From Ensifer sp. LC163 (GTDB lineage Bacteria > Pseudomonadota > Alphaproteobacteria > Rhizobiales > Rhizobiaceae): a stretch of 64,000 nt of DNA. The notes beneath the pieces are model-generated. The model was not told where the DNA came from. It made no database searches and was given only the letters and a program-made list of their open reading frames with translations. The DNA is taken from assembly GCF_001695855.1 (NCBI RefSeq), contig NZ_MBSS01000019.1, positions 1 through 64,000 of the forward strand, written 5' to 3'. Of the stretch, positions 34,709-42,889 are shown one piece after another. The translations under genes and the position numbers were made by a program. Positions within the stretch are counted from its first letter, which is position 1. Every line of letters begins with the position of its first letter.

Positions 34709-35722
34709 TCACGCGGGGACCGGTAGCGTTCCCGCAAAGAGCAGGGTTTCGTCCGCGTAGCGACGCAGGCGCGCCTCGGCGCCGGGAAGCTCCGGCCGCG
34801 CGGCAAACCAGCCGATGTAAGTGAGGCTCCGAAGCGTCATGAAAAGTGGCAGGGCCGAAAGTGCGGCATCGGGCAACGGACGCCTGCTTCTGTACCCCTC
34901 GATCAATGACCTTTCGATCGACGGGTAGGCCGGTTCGTTGCGGTTCTTGAGAAGCGCGGTCGCGATATCGAACAGGCGAAAGCCGAAACCCGCATCGTCG
35001 AAGTCGATGAACGCCACGCCGTCGTCACGAACCAGCACGTTCTCGCGCACGAGGTCGGCATGGATTAAGCCGTAGTCGAACGCGCCCGCCGGCACGTTTT
35101 CCAGACTGCTCCGAAGGCGATCACGCAGAATGCCGAGGCCACGCCTCTGTTCGGCCGACAGGCCCTCGCAGTCCCAGAAGCGACCCCAGACCGGGCTTTC
35201 GCCGAGCAGGCCCTCGGCGTCCCAGGCGGCACGTTTGAAGTCGTGCGGCATCGACCAGCGATCGGCAAGATTGTGCATGTAGGCCATCATGGCGCCAAGC
35301 GCATGAAAGATGGCGACCTGCCGCTCGCCGCTATGGGCGAGCGGAACACCGCTTTCACCAAGCGGCGCACCATGCATCCAGCTGACGATATCGGCATGCT
35401 GGCCCGCGCAATCGTCGGTCGCGTCGAGACGCACCAGAAGGCGGCCGTCCGGTGCCGCGATCGCGCTCGGCACCGCAAGGCCGCTGTCGCGCAGCGCCGT
35501 CATCCACTGCAGTTCCGAGCGCAGCGCGGACTCGTCATGATAACCCGGACGATGCAGTCGAAGCACTGCTGGCTCGCCATCGGCGAGCGTGATCCGGAAG
35601 ACGGCGTTCTCGCGATATTTCAGCAACATCGGCTTCGCGTTCTCAAGTCCCCAATGGGCGACGGCTTCTCGCGCGCGGGCTTCGAGTGCTTCCAGGAGAC
35701 GTTGCGGCAGATGCTCGGCCAT
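34709..35722 (-). CDS. APH-fold small-molecule kinase, partner of an aminotransferase-like phospho-lyase
   Basis: 337 aa in the aminoglycoside phosphotransferase/homoserine-kinase-like group. N-terminal lobe: E-N-A-V-F-R-I, A-V-L-R-L-H-R-P. Catalytic loop: H-A-D-L-V-R-E-N at 221-228. Metal loop: F-I-D-F-D-D-A-G near 240. The closest arrangement known to me is the hydroxylysine-kinase-like family, which phosphorylates an amino alcohol. It is the last gene of a six-gene operon and lies 7 nt after a phospho-lyase-type class III aminotransferase gene. Together these may phosphorylate a beta-hydroxy amine and then eliminate phosphate and ammonia. The substrate is unknown; antibiotic resistance is unlikely in this setting. 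Confidence 0.82.
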   Translation of the reverse strand: MAEHLPQRLLEALEARAREAVAHWGLENAKPMLLKYRENAVFRITLADGEPAVLRLHRPGYHDESALRSELQWMTALRDSGLAVPSAIAAPDGRLLVRLDATDDCAGQHADIVSWMHGAPLGESGVPLAHSGERQVAIFHALGAMMAYMHNLADRWSMPHDFKRAAWDAEGLLGESPVWGRFWDCEGLSAEQRRGLGILRDRLRSSLENVPAGAFDYGLIHADLVRENVLVRDDGVAFIDFDDAGFGFRLFDIATALLKNRNEPAYPSIERSLIEGYRSRRPLPDAALSALPLFMTLRSLTYIGWFAARPELPGAEARLRRYADETLLFAGTLPVPA

Positions 35723-35729
35723 GGCCTGC

Positions 35730-37013
35730 TCACAGGCCCGACAAAACGTCGTCGAGGGTCGACAGCATCAGGTCGGCGTTCTCCCGGGAGAACGGCATGG
35801 GCGGACGGATCTTCGTCGTGCATTGGTGAATGCCGAGCTTGCCCATCAGCACGCCGCGCTCGCGCATGTCGTTGATAACCTTGGTGGCAAGATCGGCAGC
35901 CGGCGCCTTCCGGTCCCGGTCGAGCACAAGCTCTGCCCCGAAAAACAATCCGCTGCCGCGCACGTCGCCGATGATGTCGTGCTTGTCCCTGAGCCTGTCG
36001 ATGCCTGCCTTGGCATAGGCGCCGACCTCGCGGGCGTTGTCGACCAGCTTTTCCTCGTCGATGACGTCGAGCACGGCCATCGCCGCGGCGCAGGAGACCG
36101 GATTGCCGCCGAAGGTGTTGAAGTAGCGGAAGGCCTTGCGAAAGGCGTTCAGTGTCTCGCTGCCGGCAACGACACCGCCGATCGGATGGCCGTTGCCCAT
36201 CGGCTTACCCAAGGTGACGATATCGGGAACGATGCCGGCCTTCTGGTGGCCCCACATGTGCCCGCCCGTGCGGCCGAAGCCGGGTTGGACCTCGTCGGCG
36301 ATCACCACGCCACCGGCTTTCCGCACGACCGCAACGGTTGCGTCGAGGAAGCCCTGGGGCAAATCGGGAAAACCTTCATTGGCGAAGAACGGGTCGATGA
36401 TCAGCGTGGAAAAGCCAAACGGGCTTTCCTGCAGCTCGGCGATCGCCCCTTCCACCTCGGCCGCAAACGCGATCGAAAAGGCCTCGCCGGGAACGCCGCC
36501 GAGCGGCCGATAGCTGTCGGGTGCCGGCACGTGCCGCACATGGCCGCCAAACCCGCCGACCGGCGGCATCCGGGTAGAAAGCTGGGAAACGGCGGCGGTA
36601 TTGCCGTGATAGGTGTGATCGGTTGCGATCACCCCGGTCTTGCCGGTGACCGCCTGAGCCATCCGCAGCGCAATGTCGTTGGCCTCGCTGCCGGTGCAGG
36701 TCAGGATAGCCGTGTCGAGGCTATGGTCAAACGTCGCCGTCAGCCGCTCGACATAGTCGAGAATACCTTCATGCAGGTAGCGCGTGTGGGTGTTCAGCGT
36801 TGACGCCTGCCGGGCGATCGCCTCGACCACGCGCGGATGGCAGTGGCCGACATGCGGCACATTGTTGTAGCAGTCGAGATAGCGTCTGCCGTCGGCGTCC
36901 CAGAGCCAGACGCCTTCCCCCCGCACGATATGCACCGGGTCGCTGTAAAACAGCGACATGTTCTTGCCGAGCAGCCGTTCGCGGCGTGCCAGCAGCGCTG
37001 CGGTGTCGCTCAT
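35730..37013 (-). CDS. Class III aminotransferase-fold phospho-lyase (AGXT2L1/ethanolamine-phosphate phospho-lyase-like)
   Basis: 427 aa. Sequence blocks agree closely with eukaryotic AGXT2L1/AGXT2L2: C-Y-N-N-V-P-H-V-G-H-C-H-P, L-N-T-H-T-R-Y-L-H, L-G-K-P-M-G-N-G-H-P, Y-F-N-T-F-G-G-N-P-V-S-C and K-I-R-P-P-M-P-F. The PLP lysine is Lys270. Family members split O-phosphoethanolamine or 5-phosphohydroxylysine into an aldehyde, ammonia and phosphate. Its kinase neighbour would supply the phosphorylated substrate. It sits 1 nt from the upstream aminotransferase gene. In this aromatic island a phospho-octopamine-like substrate giving 4-hydroxyphenylacetaldehyde is plausible but unproven. Confidence 0.85.
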   Translation of the reverse strand: MSDTAALLARRERLLGKNMSLFYSDPVHIVRGEGVWLWDADGRRYLDCYNNVPHVGHCHPRVVEAIARQASTLNTHTRYLHEGILDYVERLTATFDHSLDTAILTCTGSEANDIALRMAQAVTGKTGVIATDHTYHGNTAAVSQLSTRMPPVGGFGGHVRHVPAPDSYRPLGGVPGEAFSIAFAAEVEGAIAELQESPFGFSTLIIDPFFANEGFPDLPQGFLDATVAVVRKAGGVVIADEVQPGFGRTGGHMWGHQKAGIVPDIVTLGKPMGNGHPIGGVVAGSETLNAFRKAFRYFNTFGGNPVSCAAAMAVLDVIDEEKLVDNAREVGAYAKAGIDRLRDKHDIIGDVRGSGLFFGAELVLDRDRKAPAADLATKVINDMRERGVLMGKLGIHQCTTKIRPPMPFSRENADLMLSTLDDVLSGL

Positions 37014-37014
37014 G

Positions 37015-38373
37015 TTATTTGCCCTCGGCAGCGCTCAGGCCCGAATCCAGGGCCGAAAGAATGCGCGAGACATCCTCGGCGGCGATGACGAGTGGCGGTG
37101 ACAGGATCACGTTCGGGCCGGATGTGCGGACCATGACGCCTGCCTCATAGGCAACATCCTGGACCTTCTGCACCACGTCCTTCGCAGCGGGCGACTTCTT
37201 CTCGCGATCCGATACAAGCTCAAGCGCGCACATCAGGCCCTTGCCGCGCACATCGCCGACGAGCTCGTGACTCGCTTTTAGTGCCTGTAGGCCCGCCATC
37301 AGCTCCTCGCCGCGCGCGCCGGCATTGGCCGCGACATCGAGGCGTTTCGTTTCCTTGAGCGTGGCAAGGGCCGCGGCAGCGCCGACCGGATGACCGGAAT
37401 AGGTGTAGCCATGGCCGATCGAGCCGGCAGCCGTCCTGTTGGTTTCGAAAGCCTCGGCGACCTTGTCCGAGATCATCACCGCGCCGAAGGGGTAATAGCC
37501 GTTGGTGATCGCCTTGGCGGTCGACATCAGATCCGGCTTGACGCCCCAGAGGCGCGAACCGGTCCAGGCGCCGGTGCGGCCGAAGGCGGTGATCACCTCG
37601 TCGGCAATCAGCAGAATGCCGTGACGGTCGCAGATGTCGCGCATCAGCGGCATGAAGGTTTCGTGCGGTACGATCACGCCGCCGGCACCAAGAACCGGCT
37701 CCATGATCAACGCAGCGATGGTGTCGGCGCCCTGGAAGGCGATCTCTTCTTCGAAGAGGCGGGCAATGCCCCTGGTGATTTCGGCGCCGTCCGTCGTCGT
37801 GAACGGGTTGCGGTAGGTGTAGGGGGCGGGCAGGTGAAAGACGCCCGGCAGCAGCGGCTCGTAGTTGCGGCGGAAATTGGCGTTGCCGTTGACCGACGCG
37901 CCGCCGAAATGCGTGCCGTGATAGCCCTTCTTCAGCGCGACGAACTTCGTGCGTTCCGGCTGGCCGTTGAGCTTGTGGTACTGGCGGGCGAGACGAAGGC
38001 AGGTCTCGACCGAATCCGATCCGCCCGAGGTGAAGAACGAGCGACTGAGGCCATCCTCCTTGAACCATTCGGCAAGTTCGTAGGAAAGCTCGATGAGCGG
38101 CGAATTGGTGGTGCCGCGGAAGGTCGAGTAATAGGGCAGGTCGTCGAGCTGATCGCGGATCGCCTTCTTCACCGGCTCGCAGGAATAGCCGAGATTGACA
38201 TTCCACAGGCCGCCGACCGCATCGAGAACCTTCTTGCCGTGGACGTCGACGATCTCCACGCCTTCGCCGGTATTGATGATGCGCGGCGGCGTCGCGTGCA
38301 TTTCGGCGGGGTGCGCCATCGGATGCCACAGGTGGCGGGCATTGTTCTCGATGAGGAAGTTGGTTTCGCGCAT
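37015..38373 (-). CDS. Class III omega-aminotransferase
   Basis: 452 aa, the length of amine/beta-alanine:pyruvate transaminases. The PLP lysine is Lys287 in S-T-A-K-A-I-T-N-G-Y-Y-P. Other marks are F-T-S-G-G-S-D-S-V-E-T, K-K-G-Y-H-G-T, L-I-A-D-E-V-I-T-A-F-G-R-T-G and G-Y-T-Y-S-G-H-P. It probably deaminates a primary amine (tyramine or dopamine would fit the island) to the aldehyde with pyruvate as acceptor. It shares an operon with the phospho-lyase, which has the same fold but belongs to a different subfamily, so the two are not duplicates of one function. Confidence 0.88.
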   Translation of the reverse strand: MRETNFLIENNARHLWHPMAHPAEMHATPPRIINTGEGVEIVDVHGKKVLDAVGGLWNVNLGYSCEPVKKAIRDQLDDLPYYSTFRGTTNSPLIELSYELAEWFKEDGLSRSFFTSGGSDSVETCLRLARQYHKLNGQPERTKFVALKKGYHGTHFGGASVNGNANFRRNYEPLLPGVFHLPAPYTYRNPFTTTDGAEITRGIARLFEEEIAFQGADTIAALIMEPVLGAGGVIVPHETFMPLMRDICDRHGILLIADEVITAFGRTGAWTGSRLWGVKPDLMSTAKAITNGYYPFGAVMISDKVAEAFETNRTAAGSIGHGYTYSGHPVGAAAALATLKETKRLDVAANAGARGEELMAGLQALKASHELVGDVRGKGLMCALELVSDREKKSPAAKDVVQKVQDVAYEAGVMVRTSGPNVILSPPLVIAAEDVSRILSALDSGLSAAEGK

Positions 38374-38391
38374 GTCTTGCTCCTGGTCAGT

Positions 38392-39039
38392 TCAAATGCC
38401 GAGCATCCGGAGGGCTCTGGCGTAGCTTTCTGCGGGTCTGATGACATCGAAATGCACGTTGGGCAGAGACACTGCCTCGGCGCCCTCGATGTTCTTCTTC
38501 TGGTCGTCGACGAAGACGCAGGCCTCCCGCGGCAGGTCGAGTTCGGAAAGCACGACTTCGTAGGCCTGCGGATCCGGCTTCAATATTCCGGTGTAGGTGG
38601 CATCGACGATGACGTCGAAAAGCTCGATGAGCGGGAAGCGTTTGCGAAACTCCACGCCGTAGAAGAGGTCGAGTTCGTTGGAAAGAATGGCGAGCCTGAT
38701 GCCGGCATCCTTTGCCCGCAGGATCGCATCGCGCGCTTCCGGGCGCAGCACCAGTTCTGGTTCGGCGCCGCGGGCACGCTGGACGAAGGTCTTCATATCC
38801 GTCCAGTCCTCGCCGACGAGGTGCCCGACCTCGCGGGTGCGCTTCGTCCAATAGTCACGTTCGGTAATCTCACGCTTTTGCATCGACACCCAGAGCGGAT
38901 CGGAAGCCGTGTCGAACGGCCCCCGCCAGGTCAGGCTGCCTGGGGCAAGGCCGAGCGCGCGCTCGGTGACGTCGTGGGTTTCGAACAGCGTGCGGGTGAC
39001 GACGCCGCCGAAGTCGAGGATGAGGGCGCGATCCGTCAC
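38392..39039 (-). CDS. HAD-IA family hydrolase
   Basis: 215 aa from the GTG at 39039, which overlaps the stop of the UPF0261 gene in a GTGA motif. HAD motifs: D-F-G-G-V-V-T (motif I with one Asp and Gly where the usual second Asp stands), S-N-E (motif II Ser region), K-P-D-P (motif III Lys), V-D-D-Q (motif IV). The missing second Asp of D-x-D is typical of dehalogenase/epoxide-hydrolase-like members, so it may not be a phosphatase. It is translationally coupled to its neighbour in the amine operon. The substrate is unknown. Confidence 0.82.
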   Translation of the reverse strand: MTDRALILDFGGVVTRTLFETHDVTERALGLAPGSLTWRGPFDTASDPLWVSMQKREITERDYWTKRTREVGHLVGEDWTDMKTFVQRARGAEPELVLRPEARDAILRAKDAGIRLAILSNELDLFYGVEFRKRFPLIELFDVIVDATYTGILKPDPQAYEVVLSELDLPREACVFVDDQKKNIEGAEAVSLPNVHFDVIRPAESYARALRMLGI

Positions 39040-40289
39040 GGGCGGCCTCCCGGGATGATGCCACGTGCGATCCAATCGTCGAAGATGGCGAGCGCCTTTG
39101 CCGAGAACTCCGGTGCGTTGATGTGGCTGTCGATCTCGTGAAGGTGGACCGACGCCGGCACGGCGCGGCGCATCTCATCGATGAAGGCGTCGAGCGCCTC
39201 CGGTTCGTGCAGCGGCTCTTCCGGCTTGTCCCATTCCTGAATGCCCTTGAGCGGCAGGATGAAGGCGACTTCGGCGCTGGTGTCGGCGAGCTTGCCGCCG
39301 ATGATGCGGGCGATCTCGCGCCGCCCTTCCGGCGATGTCGTCACCGAACCGAGCAGCCGGTTGTGAGCGTGATAGGGCCGGTCGGCGAAGGCCGCGGGCA
39401 GTGCCTGCCATGCGGGCAGGTCCACCATGTCGATCGCTCCTGGTGCTACAAGCTGCGGAATTCCGGCGCGCCCGGCATTTTCCAGCCGGTCGGGCCCGGA
39501 GGTGACGACCGTGCCGTGGTGATGGTTGCTGACCTCCTGAATGCAGAAGTCGAAGACGGCGGTAAAGCCGTTCTGTGCAGCGATTGCCTCGAAGGCACGG
39601 CCACCCATTCCGGTCGCGTGAAACACCGCGACGTCATAGCCCCGTCGTTCCAGTTCAGGCTTCAGGTACTTCATGTATTTGAGGCAGCTCGACCCGAGCG
39701 AGGTCATGCCGATCAGCGGCCGCTCCTTGTCCGGCTTGGTGCCGAAACGGGCCGCGCCGACCACTGCGCCGCAGGCCTGCGACAGCACCGATCGGCAGAT
39801 GCCGTTGAGGCCGTATAGCCCGCCCGCCCAAAGGATCATCATCAGATCAGGCGCGATGCGCTCCGGCGGCAGCAGGTGCGAATAGGCGATGGTCGAGACG
39901 ACGAATTTCGGCACGCCGAGCGGCAGGGCTGCCGCGACATCGAGTGCCAGATCGGTGCCCATCGAACCGCCAAGGATGATGACGCCATCTGCCTGCCCTG
40001 CGTCATGGAGGGTGCGGGAAAGAGTTGCGGCCCCTTTGGCCATCAGCGCCATCGCGCTGTTTTCGTCGCCGCTCGCGGCAATCGCTACGATCGACGTGCC
40101 GGCCGCCTCGGCGATATCGTGACGCGAATACTCCGGCGCATAGGGCGGATCACCGAGGATGCTGACGTCCATCATGACAGGCAGGCCGCCGGCCTCCCGG
40201 ATGACCGACGCCATGAATTGTAGCTCTTCGCATTTCGTGTCTCCCGTTCCCACCACGAGGATATTGGGTAGACGGTTCATCGCATTCAT
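39036..40289 (-). CDS. Tm-1-like ATP-binding domain (UPF0261) protein
   Basis: 417 aa, the full size of the UPF0261 family. Marks: V-V-G-T-G-D-T-K near the start, V-I-I-L-G-G-S-M-G-T-D-L-A-L, and F-H-A-T-G-M-G-G-R-A-F-E near the middle. In tomato Tm-1 this domain binds ATP; bacterial members usually pair with a TIM-barrel partner, which is not seen here. Its start overlaps the IclR stop (TGATG) and its end overlaps the HAD gene. The function in the operon is unknown. Confidence 0.85.
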   Translation of the reverse strand: MNAMNRLPNILVVGTGDTKCEELQFMASVIREAGGLPVMMDVSILGDPPYAPEYSRHDIAEAAGTSIVAIAASGDENSAMALMAKGAATLSRTLHDAGQADGVIILGGSMGTDLALDVAAALPLGVPKFVVSTIAYSHLLPPERIAPDLMMILWAGGLYGLNGICRSVLSQACGAVVGAARFGTKPDKERPLIGMTSLGSSCLKYMKYLKPELERRGYDVAVFHATGMGGRAFEAIAAQNGFTAVFDFCIQEVSNHHHGTVVTSGPDRLENAGRAGIPQLVAPGAIDMVDLPAWQALPAAFADRPYHAHNRLLGSVTTSPEGRREIARIIGGKLADTSAEVAFILPLKGIQEWDKPEEPLHEPEALDAFIDEMRRAVPASVHLHEIDSHINAPEFSAKALAIFDDWIARGIIPGGRP

Positions 40290-41071
40290 CAGCCGGCCCT
40301 CCTTGCCAGCGGATTGGCAGTCGCTTGCTCCAACCCAAAGAATTTCTCAGAAATGCGTTTGGCGATCGCTGCCGTTGCCGGACCGAGTTCAGCGATCGTC
40401 TCCGCATTGGCGCGCACCTGCGGTGCCGCGACGGCGATCGCGCCGATCGGCACGCTGTTCGGCGCGCGGATGGGGGCGGCGACGCTGATGACGCCGCTTT
40501 CAAGCCCCTGCTGGCTGATCGAATAGCCGCGGTGCGCCGTCTCCGTGAGCAGACGGCGAAGCTCGGTCCTCGACGTGATCGTGTGCTCGGTGAATGCTTC
40601 GAGCGGCATGGACAGCGCATCTTCGACCTGCCTTGCCGGGCAGAAGGCGAGGAAGGCGTGGCCTGATGCTGTCGCGTGGAACGGCAGCGTGCTTCCGACA
40701 TCGACGATGACCCGATGCGCGCGCGGTGAATCTTCCACGTGAACAGTCGAGAGCCGGCCGGCGACGAATTCCGAGAGATGCACGGTCTCGCCTGATGTGC
40801 TGGCAAGCTCCTTTACGAACGGAATGGCGACACTGAGAAAGGGGAACCGTGCCTCCCGGATGCGAGCAAGCCGGACCGGCGCGCCGCCGATGCGATAGCG
40901 TTTGGTGTCCGGATCCTGTTCGACGAAGCCATGCCTTTCAAGCTCGACGAGAAAGCGTCGCGCCGTCGCCTTGTCGAGCGCGCAATGCCTGGCGATGTCG
41001 CTCAAGCCCACTTCCTTGTCCAGCCGCGAGATCGCGTCCAACAGGGTCAGTGCCTTACCGATGGTGCTCAT
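40289..41071 (-). CDS. IclR family transcriptional regulator
   Basis: 260 aa from the ATG at 41071, preceded by GGAGGA. The N-terminal winged helix has D-I-A-R-H-C-A-L-D-K-A-T-A-R-R and the C-terminal IclR effector domain shows H-A-T-A-S-G-H-A-F-L-A-F and then G-Y-S-I-S-Q-Q-G-L-E-S-G-V-I-S-V-A-A-P-I, typical for the family. It is the first gene of the six-gene amine operon and divergent from the APC permease gene, so it likely controls both directions in response to an aromatic or amine ligand. Confidence 0.9.
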   Translation of the reverse strand: MSTIGKALTLLDAISRLDKEVGLSDIARHCALDKATARRFLVELERHGFVEQDPDTKRYRIGGAPVRLARIREARFPFLSVAIPFVKELASTSGETVHLSEFVAGRLSTVHVEDSPRAHRVIVDVGSTLPFHATASGHAFLAFCPARQVEDALSMPLEAFTEHTITSRTELRRLLTETAHRGYSISQQGLESGVISVAAPIRAPNSVPIGAIAVAAPQVRANAETIAELGPATAAIAKRISEKFFGLEQATANPLARRAG

Positions 41072-41378
41072 CCAGTCCTCCGTCGCCGAGCGCCGCTGCC
41101 AGTGATCCCGATGCCCGTTCCCTTGATTTCCAGGCGGTTTGACCACCCGTATCGCGTTTTATCCGGCCGAGATACTTAACATGCGAAATAACTTGACAGG
41201 TCGCCGTGCCATTTGCAAGTCTATATTTGAAGCAACGGTTTGAATATTGAACCGACTACTGCGCGCGACCAAGAACAAAAAGCAACGTGGCCGGCAGCAG
41301 CTTCGCGGAGGACGCCTTTGGAGAGATGGACCTGAGGCAAAAGGCAAACATTGCCAAGAAAAGGGGAGCTAAGAAGCT
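41072..41378. promoter_or_regulatory. Divergent control region between the IclR operon and the permease gene
   Basis: A TTGACA at 41193-41198 on the + strand lacks a -10 box at normal spacing (TATATT at 41222-41227 is 23 nt away). CGGTTTGAATATTGAACCG at 41236-41254 has 5-bp inverted arms around an AT-rich centre and could be a regulator site. No gene is seen. Confidence 0.35.
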
Positions 41379-42830
41379 ATGGACAATCATTCGTCGCCCG
41401 TGACCGGCGTGAACCAATTGCGCAAGAACGCGCTTGGGGTCGGCGCCGTCACGTTTCTCGTCGTATCGGCTGCCGCACCGCTGACGGCGGTTGCCGGTGG
41501 TGTTCCGCTGTCGATGATGCTCGGAAACGGCGCCGGTATTCCCGGCACCTTCCTGCTCGTCACGCTGATCCTGCTGCTGTTTTCCGTCGGTTATGTCGCC
41601 ATGGCGCGGCACATCCGCAACGCCGGCGCCTTCTACGCCTATACGGCCCAAGGCCTCGGTGGGTTGATGGGTGGTGCCGCGGCGATGATTGCCATCCTTG
41701 CCTATAACGCCATGCAGATCGGTGTCTTCGGCCTGTTCGGCGCGGCAACCGCGGGGCTTTTTGCCGGGCTTGGTATCGACCTGCCCTGGTGGGTGTGGAC
41801 CTTTATCGGCATCGCGATCGTCGGCGTTCTCGGTTATCGCCGCGTCGACCTGTCGGCCAAGGTGCTGACCGTGCTGGTCATTCTCGAATATCTTGTCGTG
41901 CTGGTCATCGACGTTGCGATCATCGCCAAGGGTGGCGACAGCGGCCTGACGATGACCTCCTTCACGCCGTCTGCTCTGATGTCCGGTTCTCCCTCGATCG
42001 GCATCCTGTTCTGCTTTGCGGCCTTCATCGGCTTTGAAGCGACGACGATCTACAGCGAGGAAGCCCGCGATCCGCACACAACCGTGCCGCGCGCGACCTA
42101 TATCTCCGTGCTGATCATCGGCGTTTTCTACATGCTGACATCCTGGCTGATGGTGAATGCGGCGGGTGCCGACAAGTTGGTGCCGGAACTGCAGGGTCTT
42201 GCCGATCCGACGACCTTCCTCTTCGGCCTGGCGGAGCGTTATGCCGGCGGCTGGCTGCCGCCGATCATGAACGTGCTTTTCGTCACCAGCCTGTTTGCCG
42301 GCGTGCTGGCGTTCCACAACGGCGTCGCCCGGTATCTCTATGTCGCCGGCCGCGAGCGCCTGCTGCCGGCCTCGATCGGCGTCACTCATCCCGTCTATCA
42401 TAGCCCGCATGCCGGCTCGGTCATTCAGACGATCACTGCCGCCCTCGTCGTTGCGCTGTTTGCGGCAACAGGACAGGATCCGGTGCTGGCGCTGTTCTCC
42501 TGGCTGACCAATGTCGGCACGCTTGCCGTCATGGTGCTGATGGCGTTTACCGCCTTTGCCATCGTCGCCTTCTTCAATCGCAATCCGGGGCTGGAATCGA
42601 ACACGCTCGTGACAAAGATCATCCCGGTCATCACCGGCGTCATCCTGATTGCGGTGATCATTGCCATTGCCGTCAACTTCGGCGACCTCGCCGGCGCCAC
42701 CGGTCTGCTCGCCGTCTTCCTGCCGGGACTCGTGGTGATTGCCGGCGTCATCGGCCTTGCGTTGGCGGCTATGCTCAAATCGGGCCGTCCGCTGGAGTTC
42801 GCGCGGCTTGGCGCCGGCCAGGAGATCTGA
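41379..42830 (+). CDS. APC family amino acid/amine permease
   Basis: 483 aa with about 12 hydrophobic helices. The first helix carries F-L-V-V-S-A-A-A-P-L-T, the conserved broken helix of the APC superfamily. F-I-G-F-E-A-T-T-I-Y-S-E-E in helix 6 is the substrate-binding turn of amino acid permeases (F-x-G-F-E). It imports an amino acid or amine through the inner membrane by proton symport. It is divergent from IclR and precedes the aldehyde dehydrogenase gene by 59 nt, which points to uptake of the substrate for this pathway. Confidence 0.9.
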   Translation: MDNHSSPVTGVNQLRKNALGVGAVTFLVVSAAAPLTAVAGGVPLSMMLGNGAGIPGTFLLVTLILLLFSVGYVAMARHIRNAGAFYAYTAQGLGGLMGGAAAMIAILAYNAMQIGVFGLFGAATAGLFAGLGIDLPWWVWTFIGIAIVGVLGYRRVDLSAKVLTVLVILEYLVVLVIDVAIIAKGGDSGLTMTSFTPSALMSGSPSIGILFCFAAFIGFEATTIYSEEARDPHTTVPRATYISVLIIGVFYMLTSWLMVNAAGADKLVPELQGLADPTTFLFGLAERYAGGWLPPIMNVLFVTSLFAGVLAFHNGVARYLYVAGRERLLPASIGVTHPVYHSPHAGSVIQTITAALVVALFAATGQDPVLALFSWLTNVGTLAVMVLMAFTAFAIVAFFNRNPGLESNTLVTKIIPVITGVILIAVIIAIAVNFGDLAGATGLLAVFLPGLVVIAGVIGLALAAMLKSGRPLEFARLGAGQEI

Positions 42831-42889
42831 TCCGATAGGGGTGGCCGAGAAATCGGCCGCCCCTCCGCCTGACAAATGGAACGGGGAAC

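Noticed and set aside
34709-35722. Aminoglycoside resistance gene
   Set aside because: The APH fold is shared by many metabolic kinases, and the operon context is catabolic.
41193-41227. Standard promoter from TTGACA and TATATT
   Set aside because: The spacer is 23 nt, too long for a normal sigma-70 promoter; kept only as a weak note in the control region.
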